A stretch of DNA of 64,000 bases from Nocardia blacklockiae (GCF_015477355.1 NZ_JADLRJ010000006.1:355714-419713); one strand, 5' to 3'; positions 1 to 14,459 are shown, counted from the first letter of the stretch. A program made the numbers and translations. The notes: generated by a model not told the origin, from the letters alone.

Positions 1-327
1 GATCTGCGCATGCCCGTGCACGCCGCCACGACCCTGGCCTCGGCGTTGGGCGAGGCGGTGCGCAACAGCCTGCGGCACGCGTCCGTGCCGGGCCGCACCG
101 TGCGCCGCACCGTCACCTGCACCATCAGCGCGGGCAGCATCCGGCTGGTCTTCACCGACGACGGCACCGGTTTCGACGCGCGGCGGGTGCCGTCGGACCG
201 GCTCGGCATCTCGGTGAGCATCCTGGGCCGCATGCGGCAGCTGGCCGGCGGCGCGGGCTTCGTGGAATCGCAGCCGGGGGAGGGGACGACGGTGACGCTG
301 GTGTGGGGCGGCGATGGCGCGCACTGA
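1..327 (+). CDS. C-terminal end of a sensor histidine kinase (5' truncated by the window)
   Basis: The reading frame is already open at base 1, so the start lies outside the window. The roughly 108 visible residues carry the boxes of a GHKL ATPase domain: an N-box-like EAVRNSLRHA, a G1 box DDGTGFD and a G2-like GEGTTVTL. The spacing resembles the short HATPase of NarL/DesK-type kinases rather than EnvZ-type kinases. It would bind ATP and phosphorylate a response regulator; the dimerisation/His domain and any sensor domain are not visible. Its last 14 bases overlap the start of the next gene, a membrane protein, so the two are probably co-translated. The domain call is firm; the partner and signal are unknown. 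Confidence 0.8.
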   Translation, partial: DLRMPVHAATTLASALGEAVRNSLRHASVPGRTVRRTVTCTISAGSIRLVFTDDGTGFDARRVPSDRLGISVSILGRMRQLAGGAGFVESQPGEGTTVTLVWGGDGAH

Positions 328-1357
328 CTTCCGGGCCACCGGCGTCGCGGCGGGGTTCGGGCTGCGGGAGTTGCTCGGCCTGCGCGGCACGCCCGCGTGG
401 TTGTTCCTGCTGATCCTGGAACTGACCATCGTGCTGTACATGTTGCGCAACCTGTCCGCGTCGCCGCTGTGGGCGGTGCTGGTGGCGCTGGCCGTGCAGG
501 TGATCGCCGGGGCGCTGGTGCTGGTGGTGGCGACCGACCCGCTGCCCTGGCCGGAGACGGCGTACGTGGTCGCGGCCGGTCCGGCCGCCACGGTGCTGAC
601 GGTGGCGCACCTCGACGCCGCGCACGCGGGACACATGGTGTGGACGACGTTCGTCACCTCGTACGTGCTGGCGGTGCTGGTGCTGCGCGGGCGGCTGGGC
701 GCGGCGTGGCTGGGCGTGGCCGGCGTGGTCGTGGTCGACGGCCTCACCGCGCTCCGGCTCGGCAACGCCGACGGCGCGATCTCGGCCGCACTGGTCCCGG
801 TCGGCACGGTCACGGCCATCTCGGTGTTCGCGGTCATCATGCGTCCCACCCAGCGCACGCTGCGAATCCTGCGCGAGGAGGTGACCATCCGGGCCGCGGC
901 CGAGGCGACCATGGCCGCCGCCGACGGTGAGCGCTTCCGCCAGCTGGCCCGGCTGGACCGGGTGGCCCGCCCGATCCTGGAACGCATCGCCGACGGCGCC
1001 GAACTCACCGCCGCCGAACGCGAGGAGTGCCGGTTGCTCGAGGCGGAACTGCGCGACGGCCTGCGCGCGCCGAAACTGGTGACCGAGGAACTCAGCGGCG
1101 CGGCGCGGGGCGCGCGCTCCCGGGGCGTCGAGGTGGTGCTGCTCGACGACGGGGGTTTCGCGGGCGCGCCGCAATGGGTGCGTCAGCGTGTGATCGACTC
1201 GGCGACAAGGGAATTGGACGCCGCCAACGGCGGCTCGATCACGGTGCGGGTGCTGCCAACCGGCCGCCGGGTGCTGGCGACGGTGCTCGCGAACGCCCCC
1301 GACCACGACCGCCGCACCGAGATCGACACCGACGGCAACATCTCGGTCTCGACCTAG
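314..1357 (+). CDS. Six-TM membrane protein with cytoplasmic tail, partner of the upstream kinase
   Basis: A 347-residue protein with about six hydrophobic segments (near residues 28-45, 52-73, 83-100, 109-124, 130-147 and 158-176). They are followed by a charged helical stretch (185-250, possibly coiled coil) and a soluble C-terminal domain without recognisable kinase H or ATP-binding boxes. The start overlaps the upstream histidine-kinase gene by 14 bp, which points to translational coupling. I infer a membrane sensor or inactive kinase-like partner of that kinase. The topology is read from hydrophobicity; no family name can be assigned with confidence. Confidence 0.7.
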   Translation: MARTDFRATGVAAGFGLRELLGLRGTPAWLFLLILELTIVLYMLRNLSASPLWAVLVALAVQVIAGALVLVVATDPLPWPETAYVVAAGPAATVLTVAHLDAAHAGHMVWTTFVTSYVLAVLVLRGRLGAAWLGVAGVVVVDGLTALRLGNADGAISAALVPVGTVTAISVFAVIMRPTQRTLRILREEVTIRAAAEATMAAADGERFRQLARLDRVARPILERIADGAELTAAEREECRLLEAELRDGLRAPKLVTEELSGAARGARSRGVEVVLLDDGGFAGAPQWVRQRVIDSATRELDAANGGSITVRVLPTGRRVLATVLANAPDHDRRTEIDTDGNISVST

Positions 1358-1360
1358 GAC

Positions 1361-1810
1361 TCAGTCGTCGCAGCGACCCGGCCCGCCCTTGCGCATCTGG
1401 TCGCGCAGCGCATCCTGCACGGTGGTCGACAGCCACGAGTTCAGCGACATCCCGCTCTGCGCCGCGGCCTGCTCGGCGCGCGATTTGATCTGGTCGACCA
1501 GGCGCAGCGTGACCCGGCTGATGTCGCCGGTCAGGTCCTCGAAGTTGGGTGCGTCGTCCATGCGCTGGTCGTTGGGCCGCACGTCGACGCGGGCGTCGGT
1601 GCCGTCCACGGAGACGTGCACGGTGCGATCACCGAGGCCCGCGCTGATCTCCGCGGCCAGCTCCGACAGCGCGGCGAGCAGCGTCAGCCGCGCGGAATTC
1701 TCGGTGGCGGCGGCCAGTGCGGCGGCCGTGGCCTGGGTCTTCTCGTCGCCGAGTGCGGCGGCGGCGACCAGGTCGTCGCGCAGGCGGTCGGTGTAGGTAT
1801 TCAAATCCAT
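1361..1810 (-). CDS. HicB-like antitoxin / ribbon-helix-helix protein, no adjacent toxin
   Basis: A 149-residue acidic protein. The C-terminal part (about residues 98-140) has a ribbon-helix-helix pattern: a short beta stretch SRVTLRLVDQIKSRAEQAA followed by a second helix SLNSWLSTTVQDALRDQ, as in HicB C-terminal DNA-binding tails. The N-terminal half would be the partner-binding portion. HicB proteins neutralise the HicA RNase and repress their own operon. No HicA-like small basic protein lies on either side: downstream is the convergent membrane-protein gene and upstream is dapA. It is therefore an orphan antitoxin or a stand-alone repressor. A perfect palindrome lies just upstream of its start and is the likely autoregulatory site. 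Confidence 0.7.
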   Translation of the reverse strand: MDLNTYTDRLRDDLVAAAALGDEKTQATAAALAAATENSARLTLLAALSELAAEISAGLGDRTVHVSVDGTDARVDVRPNDQRMDDAPNFEDLTGDISRVTLRLVDQIKSRAEQAAAQSGMSLNSWLSTTVQDALRDQMRKGGPGRCDD

Positions 1811-1820
1811 GACACCAGTG

Positions 1821-1840
1821 TGACGCCATGTGTGGCGTCA
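1821..1840. promoter_or_regulatory. Perfect operator palindrome upstream of the HicB-like gene
   Basis: TGACGCCA-TGTG-TGGCGTCA has perfect 8-bp arms and a 4-bp centre. It begins 10 bp upstream of the start codon of the minus-strand HicB-like gene. That placement and symmetry suit a homodimeric ribbon-helix-helix autorepressor. Regulation of dapA from the same site is possible but unproven. Confidence 0.5.
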
Positions 1841-1877
1841 TTCAAGCGGCAATATGATGTCACGGTTGCTGTCGTGA

Positions 1878-4927
<3,050 letters not shown>

Positions 4928-4981
4928 GGGTGTGTCGGCGGCCACAGTGCCGTCGGCGTCGCGTCCGTTAGGCTCGCAAAC

Positions 4982-5605
4982 ATGAGTATGGCCCAACGGG
5001 AGCGGCGCGCGCTGGTCGTGACCATGACCGCCGCGGGCCCCGACGCACCGACCCTGTGCGGTACCTGGACGGTGCGCGAGCTGGCCGCGCACCTGGTGGT
5101 GCGCGAGCGCCGCCCCGACGCCGCGCCCGGCATCCTGCTGAAACCCTTTGCCGGGCACCTGGATTCGGTACAGAAGCGCGCCGCGCAGCGGCCTTTCACC
5201 GAGCTGCTGGAGCAGATCCGCACCGGCCCGCCGTGGTGGTCGCCGCTGTACCCGGTGGACGCCGTGGTCAACCTCACCGAGATGTTCGTCCATCACGAGG
5301 ACGTGCGCCGCGGCGAACCGGGCTGGGAGCCACGGACTTTGAGCGACGTCGACGAGACGAAGCTGTGGAGCGCGGTGCGCCGCATGGCCCGCATGGCCTA
5401 CCGCAAATCCCCGGTCACCGTCGTGCTCACCACCCCGGAGGGCGAGCGCGTCACGGCCCACAACGCGGGCGGCGACGCGGTGATCCTCACGGGCACCCCC
5501 TCCGAACTCCTCCTGCACGCCTTCGGCCGCAACGAGGTCCGCCTCGACGCCACGGGCTCCGACGAGGACATCAAGGCAGTCTTCGCCACCGACCGCAGCG
5601 TCTGA
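4982..5605 (+). CDS. TIGR03085-type metal-binding (DinB/maleylpyruvate isomerase-like) protein
   Basis: A 207-residue soluble protein of the actinobacterial TIGR03085 family. The four-helix DinB/MDMPI-type bundle occupies roughly residues 1-120, including TLCGTWTVRELAAHLVVRERRPDA and MFVHHEDVRRGEPGW, whose histidines are the likely metal ligands. The C-terminal part resembles an SCP2-like sterol-carrier fold. Some relatives are mycothiol-dependent enzymes, but no substrate can be assigned from the sequence. It lies 54 bp after rnj on the same strand and may share its transcript. Confidence 0.8.
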   Translation: MSMAQRERRALVVTMTAAGPDAPTLCGTWTVRELAAHLVVRERRPDAAPGILLKPFAGHLDSVQKRAAQRPFTELLEQIRTGPPWWSPLYPVDAVVNLTEMFVHHEDVRRGEPGWEPRTLSDVDETKLWSAVRRMARMAYRKSPVTVVLTTPEGERVTAHNAGGDAVILTGTPSELLLHAFGRNEVRLDATGSDEDIKAVFATDRSV

Positions 5606-5744
5606 GCCCGCGGGGCGCGCTGGACAGAGGTGCGTTACGGCGTGCTCACCGGCCCCGCGTCGTTCCGGCATGCTTGCCCGCTTCGCGAATTCTGCCGTAC
5701 TTCCCGCTCCGCGCTATTCCACCGTGGTTGCCCGCTCCGCGTCG

Positions 5745-5811
5745 TTCCGGCGTGCGCTTGGCCGAAATCCATCTGCTATTGCGGTGGATCCCGGCCAAAT
5801 GCGTGCCGGGA
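5745..5811. repeat. REP-like intergenic inverted repeat (28-bp arms)
   Basis: Left arm 5745-5772, 11-nt loop, right arm 5784-5811. About 20 of 28 positions pair, and several mismatches would still form G-U pairs in RNA. The arms read roughly TTCCGGCGTGCGCTTGGCC and its complement. Degenerate partial copies of the left arm (GCGTCGTTCCGGCATGC) lie at about 5656-5680. The whole 5606-5972 gap between the TIGR03085 gene and ftsK has no supported gene and is largely made of such degenerate units. This looks like a dispersed Nocardia-type intergenic hairpin element. Confidence 0.6.
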
Positions 5812-5972
5812 TGATCCGGGGCGGGCGTGCCGGGATGACCCGGGCGGGCGCGTCGGCACGCGCTTCGCGGCGACCGGAACCGGCCCGTGAGCGGCGGTCC
5901 CGGAGGGTGTGATGTTCATGGTGTGGGTGTTGCGGATGGTCTGGATGGGGCGGTTGCGGCTAGCCTGAGGCT

Positions 5973-8585
<2,613 letters not shown>

Positions 8586-8690
8586 GTCCGTCGCGGCGTG
8601 TGAGTGAGTTCACCACCCGTGTCGATGCCCGGTTCCCGGGGTAGCGCCGGTGGAAAGCACTCGATCGTTCGTCGCAAGGAGTTGGACGCC

Positions 8691-9743
8691 TTGGAGGAGG
8701 TACTACGCCCGCTCATCGTGTTCGGCGCCACGCTCGCCGTCACGGTGGCATTCGGTGTACTGATCGACCGGCTGCTGTGCTACAGCGCGACCAGGAATCC
8801 GAAGACGCGATTACCGGGCTTGCTGCGCCGCGTGCAACCGCCGCTGCAGATCCTGTTGGCGACCGCGGGATTGCAGATCACCTACCCGCTCGCGGAACTG
8901 CGGCTGCGTCAGGACGCGGTGATCCGCAATGTGCTGGCCACCGCGGCGATCCTGGCGGCCGCCTGGCTCACCATCCGCGTCGTCGACGCCTTCGCCGAGA
9001 ACACCCTGGACAACTACGCCAGCCGCACCGCCGACACCGCGCGGGTGCGCCGCCTGCACACCCAGCTCACGCTGGTGCGCCGGATCGTCACCAGCGTGCT
9101 CGCCGTGACGACCGCGGCCGTGGTGATGCTGCTGCTGTTCCCGAGCCTGCGCACGCTGGGCACCTCGCTGCTGGCCTCGGCCGGCATCATCGGCATCATC
9201 GCCGGTGTCGCGGCCCAGTCGACGCTCGGCAACATCATGGCCGGGCTCCAGATCGCCTTCGGTGACTCGGTGAAGATCGGCGACACGGTGGTGGTCGAGG
9301 GGGAGTGGGGCACGGTCGAGGAGATCACGCTGTCCTTCCTCACCGTGCGGATCTGGGACGACCGCCGGCTGACCATGCCGGTCTCGTACTTCAACAGCAA
9401 GCCCTACGAGAACTGGTCGCGCGGCGGCCCGCAGATCACCGGCACCGTGTTCCTGTATCTCGACCACAGCACGCCGGTGGCGGAGCTGCGCGAGCACCTG
9501 CACGAGTTCCTGAAGGAGCGCGCGGACTGGGACGGCCGCGATTGGAACCTGCTCGTCACCGACAGCACCCCGACGAGCATCGTGGTGCGCGCGTCCATGT
9601 CGGCCCGCAACGCCGACGACGTGTGGACGCTGCGCTGTGCGGTGCGCGAGGAACTGCTGGCGTGGTTGTGCGCCAACCATTCCCACGCGCTGCCGAAGAT
9701 CCCCACCGAACTGGTCGGCCGGACGCCCGCGATGGCCGACTAG
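8691..9743 (+). CDS. MscS-family small-conductance mechanosensitive channel
   Basis: A 350-residue inner-membrane channel of the MscS family, releasing solutes under osmotic downshock. It has several N-terminal hydrophobic helices, then the pore-lining helix GTSLLASAGIIGIIAGVAAQSTLGNIMAG with the family's alternating Gly/Ala pattern. The beta domain follows (VKIGDTVVVEGEWGTVEEITL) and then the alpha/beta cage. The TTG at 8691 is chosen because AAGGAG ends 9 nt before it; an in-frame GTG at 8604 would add 29 residues. The gene follows ftsK by about 105 bp. Confidence 0.9.
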   Translation: MEEVLRPLIVFGATLAVTVAFGVLIDRLLCYSATRNPKTRLPGLLRRVQPPLQILLATAGLQITYPLAELRLRQDAVIRNVLATAAILAAAWLTIRVVDAFAENTLDNYASRTADTARVRRLHTQLTLVRRIVTSVLAVTTAAVVMLLLFPSLRTLGTSLLASAGIIGIIAGVAAQSTLGNIMAGLQIAFGDSVKIGDTVVVEGEWGTVEEITLSFLTVRIWDDRRLTMPVSYFNSKPYENWSRGGPQITGTVFLYLDHSTPVAELREHLHEFLKERADWDGRDWNLLVTDSTPTSIVVRASMSARNADDVWTLRCAVREELLAWLCANHSHALPKIPTELVGRTPAMAD

Positions 9744-9947
9744 TCCGGCCGATCGGTCCGTCCCGCGACCCAAACCGGTTGGGGGCCTGCGCAACCCGCG
9801 AGATGAATCACACCGGCGGGTGGTTCCGTTTCGCCCGATTCCGCCCCGTGCGCACGGTATGATTGCCTCTGCCGTCGAACGCGTTCTGGCACTCATGGTT
9901 TCGCTGCAGGTCCGAGCTGGTTCCACCGACTTCGAAAGAGCAACTGC

Positions 9948-10226
9948 ATGATTCTCGCGGCCGTTCACGACACTCTCCTCGCGCAGCTCGGGAACCCCAC
10001 TCCGGAAACCCCGCCCGTCGCAGACAAACTGCTGAAACTAGTCCGCTACTTCACCTGGTTCGTCATCCTGTCCGGTGTGCTCGGCATCGTCTACGCGGGC
10101 GGCAAGTTCGCGTGGGAGAAGTCGATCGGCGGCGGCGGATCGCCGAAGATGGTGGTGGGGGCCATGATTGGGGGCATCCTCGCCACCAGCGCCGGCACCA
10201 TCATGAACGCCGCCATCGGCAGCTGA
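9948..10226 (+). CDS. Small two-TM membrane protein, VirB2/TrbC-pilin-like
   Basis: A 92-residue protein with two hydrophobic segments (about residues 34-52 and 66-86) separated by a short basic, Gly-rich loop (WEKSIGGGGSPK). A short helical head precedes them. This layout resembles VirB2/TrbC pilin-like or AICE-associated small membrane proteins, but no processing site is clear. A good -10-like TATGAT lies at 9858-9863, about 85 bp upstream. No other secretion or conjugation genes are visible nearby, so a function in transfer is speculative. Confidence 0.65.
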   Translation: MILAAVHDTLLAQLGNPTPETPPVADKLLKLVRYFTWFVILSGVLGIVYAGGKFAWEKSIGGGGSPKMVVGAMIGGILATSAGTIMNAAIGS

Positions 10227-10238
10227 CGTCCGCGGCGT

Positions 10239-11882
10239 TCAATTGCGGCCCGAGGTGATGTAGTAGTACATCGGGTCGACCATGTCCAGCAGGTGCTGAA
10301 CTTCGCTGTCGGTGAACCGATTCCGGCGACTGACGGTGATCAGCACGAGATCGTTGATCGCCTCGACGATGCGGTCGAAGCCGGGATCCGCCGATTCGAC
10401 CGCGTCGTCCGGCTCGTCGCCGAGCAGGCTCGATCGCCGCAACCGCGCCCCGGCGCGCGCGGCGTGCTCGCGCAGCACACCGTCCGCGCCCCGGGTGCTG
10501 GTCACCTTGGCCGCGTGCTCGTAGTAGCGGATCGCGGCCGCGATCAGCCCGGCCGGTTGCGGCCGCATCAGCAGGTCGTCCGTGTCGGCGGGCTTGTCGC
10601 GTTCGCCGTCGCCCTGCCGCAGCGCGAGCGCTCGGGCCTTCGCGGTCAGATAGCGCGCGACGAGAATGTCACGGACGGTACCGAATTCGGCGGTCCGTAG
10701 CAGATCCACCGCGGCCTGCTCGTAGTTCTCGGCGGCCGAGAGCACCGCGTCGATGTCGGCCTCCGGGCCGTCGAGCCGCCGGGTGAGATCGTCCAGGCGC
10801 AGCAGCGCGCGCACATTGCCCTCGTGGCGGGGACGCTCGCCGCCGGTGGCCGGGAAGCACGCCAGCAGCCGCCGGGTCGTCTCGGCCACACCGTCGCCGA
10901 AGACGGCGGCGAACAGCTCCCGATGCTCCGGGTGCGCGGCATAGGCCATCTCGAGGCGGCGCAACTCCACCACGAGGCCACCGAGTTCGTCGGCGCGCAG
11001 GCTGTCCTGCGGTTCGCGGGCGGCGTCGGGAGCGCACAACTCGATCAACTTGTTCGTGACCGCGCGCATCGCCCGCATCTCGCGCTCCGGGTCCTCCTCG
11101 GCCAGGGCGCGCGCGTGCTCGGCATGGAACCGGGCCAGCGCGCCGTGCAGCTCCCAGCCGAGGACCGAGGCGAACTCCTGCTCGGTCTCCTTGATCGAGC
11201 GGATCCGGCTCAGGGCGGTCGGCTCGTAGTCCGGCCGGCGCGACAGCGCGGTCTCGGCCTCGGCCGCCGCCCGCGCGCAGCGGATGCCGATCATGCAGTC
11301 CAGCCGCGACGCCACATCGACCAGGCGCAGGCCGCGCCGCGCCCAGTCGCGGGCGGCGACGATCGCGTCCCGGTCGCCCCGGCGGCGCTGCCGCAGTCGG
11401 CGCTCGGCCAGCTCGGCCGACCAGTACAGCATGTCGGAGCGGTCGTCGCGGTCCGCGGCGGCGGCGAACTGCTCTTCCAGCTGCGCCACTTCGTAGTTCC
11501 GGCTGGAGTACCGTGCTTCCAGCCGTCGCACGTCGACGGTGTCGCGGCGAGGTTCGGTGTGGCCCGGTCCGGCGGCCAGCTCGATGATCCGGTCGGGCAC
11601 GGGACGGTTCTCGGCGGTCATCTTGTCGACGACCGCGGCGGCCAGGTCGGCGATGGTCTTGAAGTGCTTCCACATGGTGGCCTTGGGGATCGGCCCCTCG
11701 GTCCCGTCGCGGCGGACGTAGCCGCGCGCCGCCGCGCACACGTCGGCCGTGGTGAGATGCGCGATCGACTCGCCCTCCGCCGTCATGACCTGCTCGGCCG
11801 CCGTGACGATCATCGCCTTGGTGCGTTCCTCGAGCGCCCGGCCGGTACGCCGCTGGTAGGTCGCGTACGGGCCGCGATGCAT
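10239..11882 (-). CDS. TetR-like regulator with very long helical C-terminal domain
   Basis: A 547-residue protein starting at the ATG at 11882. The N-terminal part (residues 1-85) has a TetR-like helix-turn-helix character: RTKAMIVTAAEQVMTAEGES, then IPKATMWKHFKTIADLAAAVVDKM in the recognition-helix position. The remaining 460 or so residues are Ala/Arg/Glu-rich helices without a recognisable enzyme motif. Typical TetR proteins are about 200 residues, so this is a large-effector version. It is divergent from the acyl-CoA carboxylase gene, and the 113-bp intergenic region contains short palindromes, so it may control that gene. The DNA-binding call is moderate; the C-terminal function is unknown. 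Confidence 0.65.
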   Translation of the reverse strand: MHRGPYATYQRRTGRALEERTKAMIVTAAEQVMTAEGESIAHLTTADVCAAARGYVRRDGTEGPIPKATMWKHFKTIADLAAAVVDKMTAENRPVPDRIIELAAGPGHTEPRRDTVDVRRLEARYSSRNYEVAQLEEQFAAAADRDDRSDMLYWSAELAERRLRQRRRGDRDAIVAARDWARRGLRLVDVASRLDCMIGIRCARAAAEAETALSRRPDYEPTALSRIRSIKETEQEFASVLGWELHGALARFHAEHARALAEEDPEREMRAMRAVTNKLIELCAPDAAREPQDSLRADELGGLVVELRRLEMAYAAHPEHRELFAAVFGDGVAETTRRLLACFPATGGERPRHEGNVRALLRLDDLTRRLDGPEADIDAVLSAAENYEQAAVDLLRTAEFGTVRDILVARYLTAKARALALRQGDGERDKPADTDDLLMRPQPAGLIAAAIRYYEHAAKVTSTRGADGVLREHAARAGARLRRSSLLGDEPDDAVESADPGFDRIVEAINDLVLITVSRRNRFTDSEVQHLLDMVDPMYYYITSGRN

Positions 11883-11911
11883 TGCTGTAGACGACACGGC
11901 CGACAGTCTAT

Positions 11912-11934
11912 TGCAGTGCACATAGTTGTGAACT
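11912..11934. promoter_or_regulatory. Candidate operator in the TetR-like/carboxylase divergent region
   Basis: Two adjacent short dyads, TGCAGTGCA (11912-11920) and AGTTGTGAACT (11924-11934, arms AGTT/AACT), sit between the divergent starts. Their position suggests binding by the TetR-like product; the symmetry is short, so confidence is low. Confidence 0.3.
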
Positions 11935-11995
11935 CGTCTCTTGCGGCTAATGTCGAGGAACAGCGAACCGAGGGCAATCGAGGGAGGACGCATCG

Positions 11996-13542
11996 TTGGA
12001 GACGACAGCCGCGAAATTGAAGCTGCTGCAACACAGTCTCGAAGTGGCGCGGGAACCGGCCGGTGCGGCGGGCATCGCCAAACGCGCCGCGAAGGGCATC
12101 CCCAGCCCGCGTGAACGCATCGACATGCTGCTCGATCCCGGCAGCTTCGTCGAGATCGGTGCGCTGATGCGGCAACCCGGCTCCCGCGACGCGCTGTACG
12201 GCGACGGCGTGGTCACCGGGCACGGCACCGTCGACGGGCGTCCGGTCGTGGTGATCGCGCACGACCAGACGGTGTTCGGCGGCTCGGTCGGCGAGATGTT
12301 CGGCCGGAAGGTCGCCGCGGCAATGGATTTCGCCGCCGAGATCGGCTGCCCGTTCGTCGCGATCAACGACTCCGGCGGCGCCCGGGTGCAGGACGCGGTG
12401 ACGTCGCTGGCCTGGTACGCGGCGATGAGCCGGCGCCAGCTGGGGGCCTGTCCGGGGTGGTGCCGCAGGTCTCGCTGATGCTCGGCAAGTGCGCCGCGGG
12501 CGCGGTGTACGCGCCGATCAACACCGATGTCCTGATCGCGACCGAATCGGCCTACATGTTCGTGACCGGGCCCGACATCATCCGCGAGACCACGGGCGAG
12601 GAGGTCACCCTCGAGGAACTCGGCGGCGCGTTCAACCAGGCCGAGAACGGCAACATCCACCACGTCGCGCCGGACGAGCGCGCGGCCTTCGAGTGGGCGC
12701 GAAAGTATCTGAGCTACATGCCGTCGAACTGCTTCGAGCAGCCGCCGGTGGTCAACCCGGGCCTGGAGCCCGAGCTCACCGACTCCGACCGCGAACTCGA
12801 TGCGATCATCCCGGACTCCGACCGCGCCGGGTACGACATGTACGACGTGCTGCTGCGGATCTTCGACGACGGCGAGTTCCACGAGGTCGGCGACGCGGCC
12901 GCGCGCAATATGATCACCGGTTTCGCGCGGGTGGACGGTCGCAGCGTAGGTGTGGTGGCGAATCAGCCGCTGGTGCACAGCGGCGCTATCGATGCCCGCT
13001 GTTCGGACAAGGCGGCCCACTTCATCCGGCTCTGCGACGCATTCAAGATTCCGCTGGTCTTCGTCGTGGACACGCCCGGTGTGCTGCCCGGCGTCGAGGA
13101 GGAGAAGATCGGCGTCATCAAGCGCGGCGGCCGCTTCTTCTACGCGGTGGTGGAGGCGACCGTGCCGATCGTCACCGTCGTGGTACGCAAGGCCTACGGC
13201 GGCGGCTACGCGGTGATGGGCTGCAAGCAGCTCGGCGGCGACATCAACCTCGCCTGGCCGACCGCGCGCATCGCCGTGATGGGCGGTGAGGCCGCCGTCG
13301 GGCTCACCCAGCGCCGGCAGCTCGCCGCGGTGTCCGACGAGGAACGGCCAGTGCTGCGCCAGCAGATGATCGACTTCTACAACGCCACCGTCGCCACGCC
13401 GTGGATCGCGGCCGAGCGCGGCTACATCGATGCCGTCATCGAGCCGTCCCAGACCCGCCTGGAGATCCGCAAGGCATTGCGGTTGCTGCGCGACAAGACC
13501 GTCACCCACGGGCCGCGCAAGCACCACCTCATGCCACTGTAG
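11996..13542 (+). pseudogene. Acyl-CoA carboxylase beta subunit, broken by a frameshift
   Basis: The two parts together match a full propionyl/acyl-CoA carboxylase carboxyltransferase (about 515 residues) that carboxylates acyl-CoA from carboxybiotin. Part 1 (frame of 11996, TTG start after GGAGG) runs through [20 protein letters not shown] and would stop at 12478. Part 2, in another frame, continues from [19 protein letters not shown] through [20 protein letters not shown] to the C-terminal [10 protein letters not shown] and HHLMPL. The shift lies in the G5 run at 12442-12446; one extra G would restore [11 protein letters not shown]. It is either a sequencing error or a recent mutation. No other lesion is seen. 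It is divergent from the TetR-like gene. Confidence 0.85.
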
Positions 13543-14407
13543 GTGCGGCGCTGCGCTGTTGGGGCGCAAGGAATTCCGTGAGCAGGGGCAGCAGCCGATC
13601 GACCCCGTCCACGGGGATGATGTGGCCGCAGTCCGGGAGCACGTGGCCGGTGAGGTCGTCGGTGTGCGGGGCGAGCTGGCGGGCGAGGGCGTCGCCGACC
13701 GGGTGGGCCCCGACCGCCAGAGTCGGTACGCGCAGGCGGGTTTCGGCGACCGCGCGTTCCAGCAGGCGCGCGCTCTCCGGCATGGCGCGGTAGTGCGCGA
13801 AAGCGGCACGCAGCGCGTCGCGGCCGGTGTAGGCGGCGACGAAGGCGTCGCGCAGATCCGGCGGCACTCCGCGCCCCAGCGTGCCGGCGGTCAGGAACCA
13901 GTCGAGGTAGTCGGCCTCGTGGCCGAGAAGGACCCGCTCGGCCAGCCCGGGCACGGCGTGGAAGCCGAACCACCACGGCGGCCCGTCGCGCAAGAAGTCC
14001 TCCGCGCCGGGGAGCCTGCCCAGCAGCGACTCCATGACGATCAGCCGTTCGACCAGGTCGGGACGCCGCAACGCCAGTAGGAAGGCGGCCGGGGTGGCGA
14101 GGTCGATGGCGACGACGGCGGCCCGCCGCTCACCCAGCGCGGCAAGCAGCGCGGCGGCGTCCGTCGCGAGGGTTCCGGCGTCGTAGCCGCCGTCCGGGCG
14201 TTCGGTGCCGCCGAGCCCGCGCAGGTCCGGGGCGATCACCCGGTGCGATCGCGCGAGGGTGCCGATCACCCCGCGCCACAGCTGCCAGGTATGCGGAAAG
14301 CCGTGCAGCAGAAGCACACTCGGCCCCTCCCCGGCGACGGCGACATGGATGTCGATGCCGTTCGCCGTCACCCGCCGCGTCGTGACCTGTGCTGCCGAGC
14401 CGTTCAT
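13529..14407 (-). CDS. Alpha/beta hydrolase, epoxide hydrolase/haloacetate dehalogenase-like
   Basis: A 292-residue soluble hydrolase. It shows the oxyanion motif HGFPHTW (residues 35-41), [13 protein letters not shown] (58-69), an aspartate in the nucleophile-elbow position (D102 in [12 protein letters not shown]) and a C-terminal histidine in [12 protein letters not shown]. An Asp nucleophile fits epoxide hydrolases and haloalkane/haloacetate dehalogenases better than esterases. The elbow is atypical, with Leu where the usual HDxG form has variable-Gly. The 3' end overlaps the carboxylase gene by 14 bp on the opposite strand. It is divergent from an HxlR regulator that probably controls it. 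Confidence 0.8.
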   Translation of the reverse strand: MNGSAAQVTTRRVTANGIDIHVAVAGEGPSVLLLHGFPHTWQLWRGVIGTLARSHRVIAPDLRGLGGTERPDGGYDAGTLATDAAALLAALGERRAAVVAIDLATPAAFLLALRRPDLVERLIVMESLLGRLPGAEDFLRDGPPWWFGFHAVPGLAERVLLGHEADYLDWFLTAGTLGRGVPPDLRDAFVAAYTGRDALRAAFAHYRAMPESARLLERAVAETRLRVPTLAVGAHPVGDALARQLAPHTDDLTGHVLPDCGHIIPVDGVDRLLPLLTEFLAPQQRSAAPTVA

Positions 14408-14422
14408 GAACCCACCTCATCC

Positions 14423-14459
14423 GGTAACCTTTGGTGACCACATGAACATAGGAAACCTA
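14423..14459. promoter_or_regulatory. Candidate HxlR operator between hydrolase and regulator
   Basis: Two near-identical heptamers, GGTAACC (14423-14429) and GGTGACC (14433-14439), have centres 10 bp apart, one helical turn. They are followed by the dyad TAGGAAACCTA (14449-14459). The whole 54-bp divergent spacer is thus made of short dyads, as expected for an HxlR dimer controlling both genes. Confidence 0.4.
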
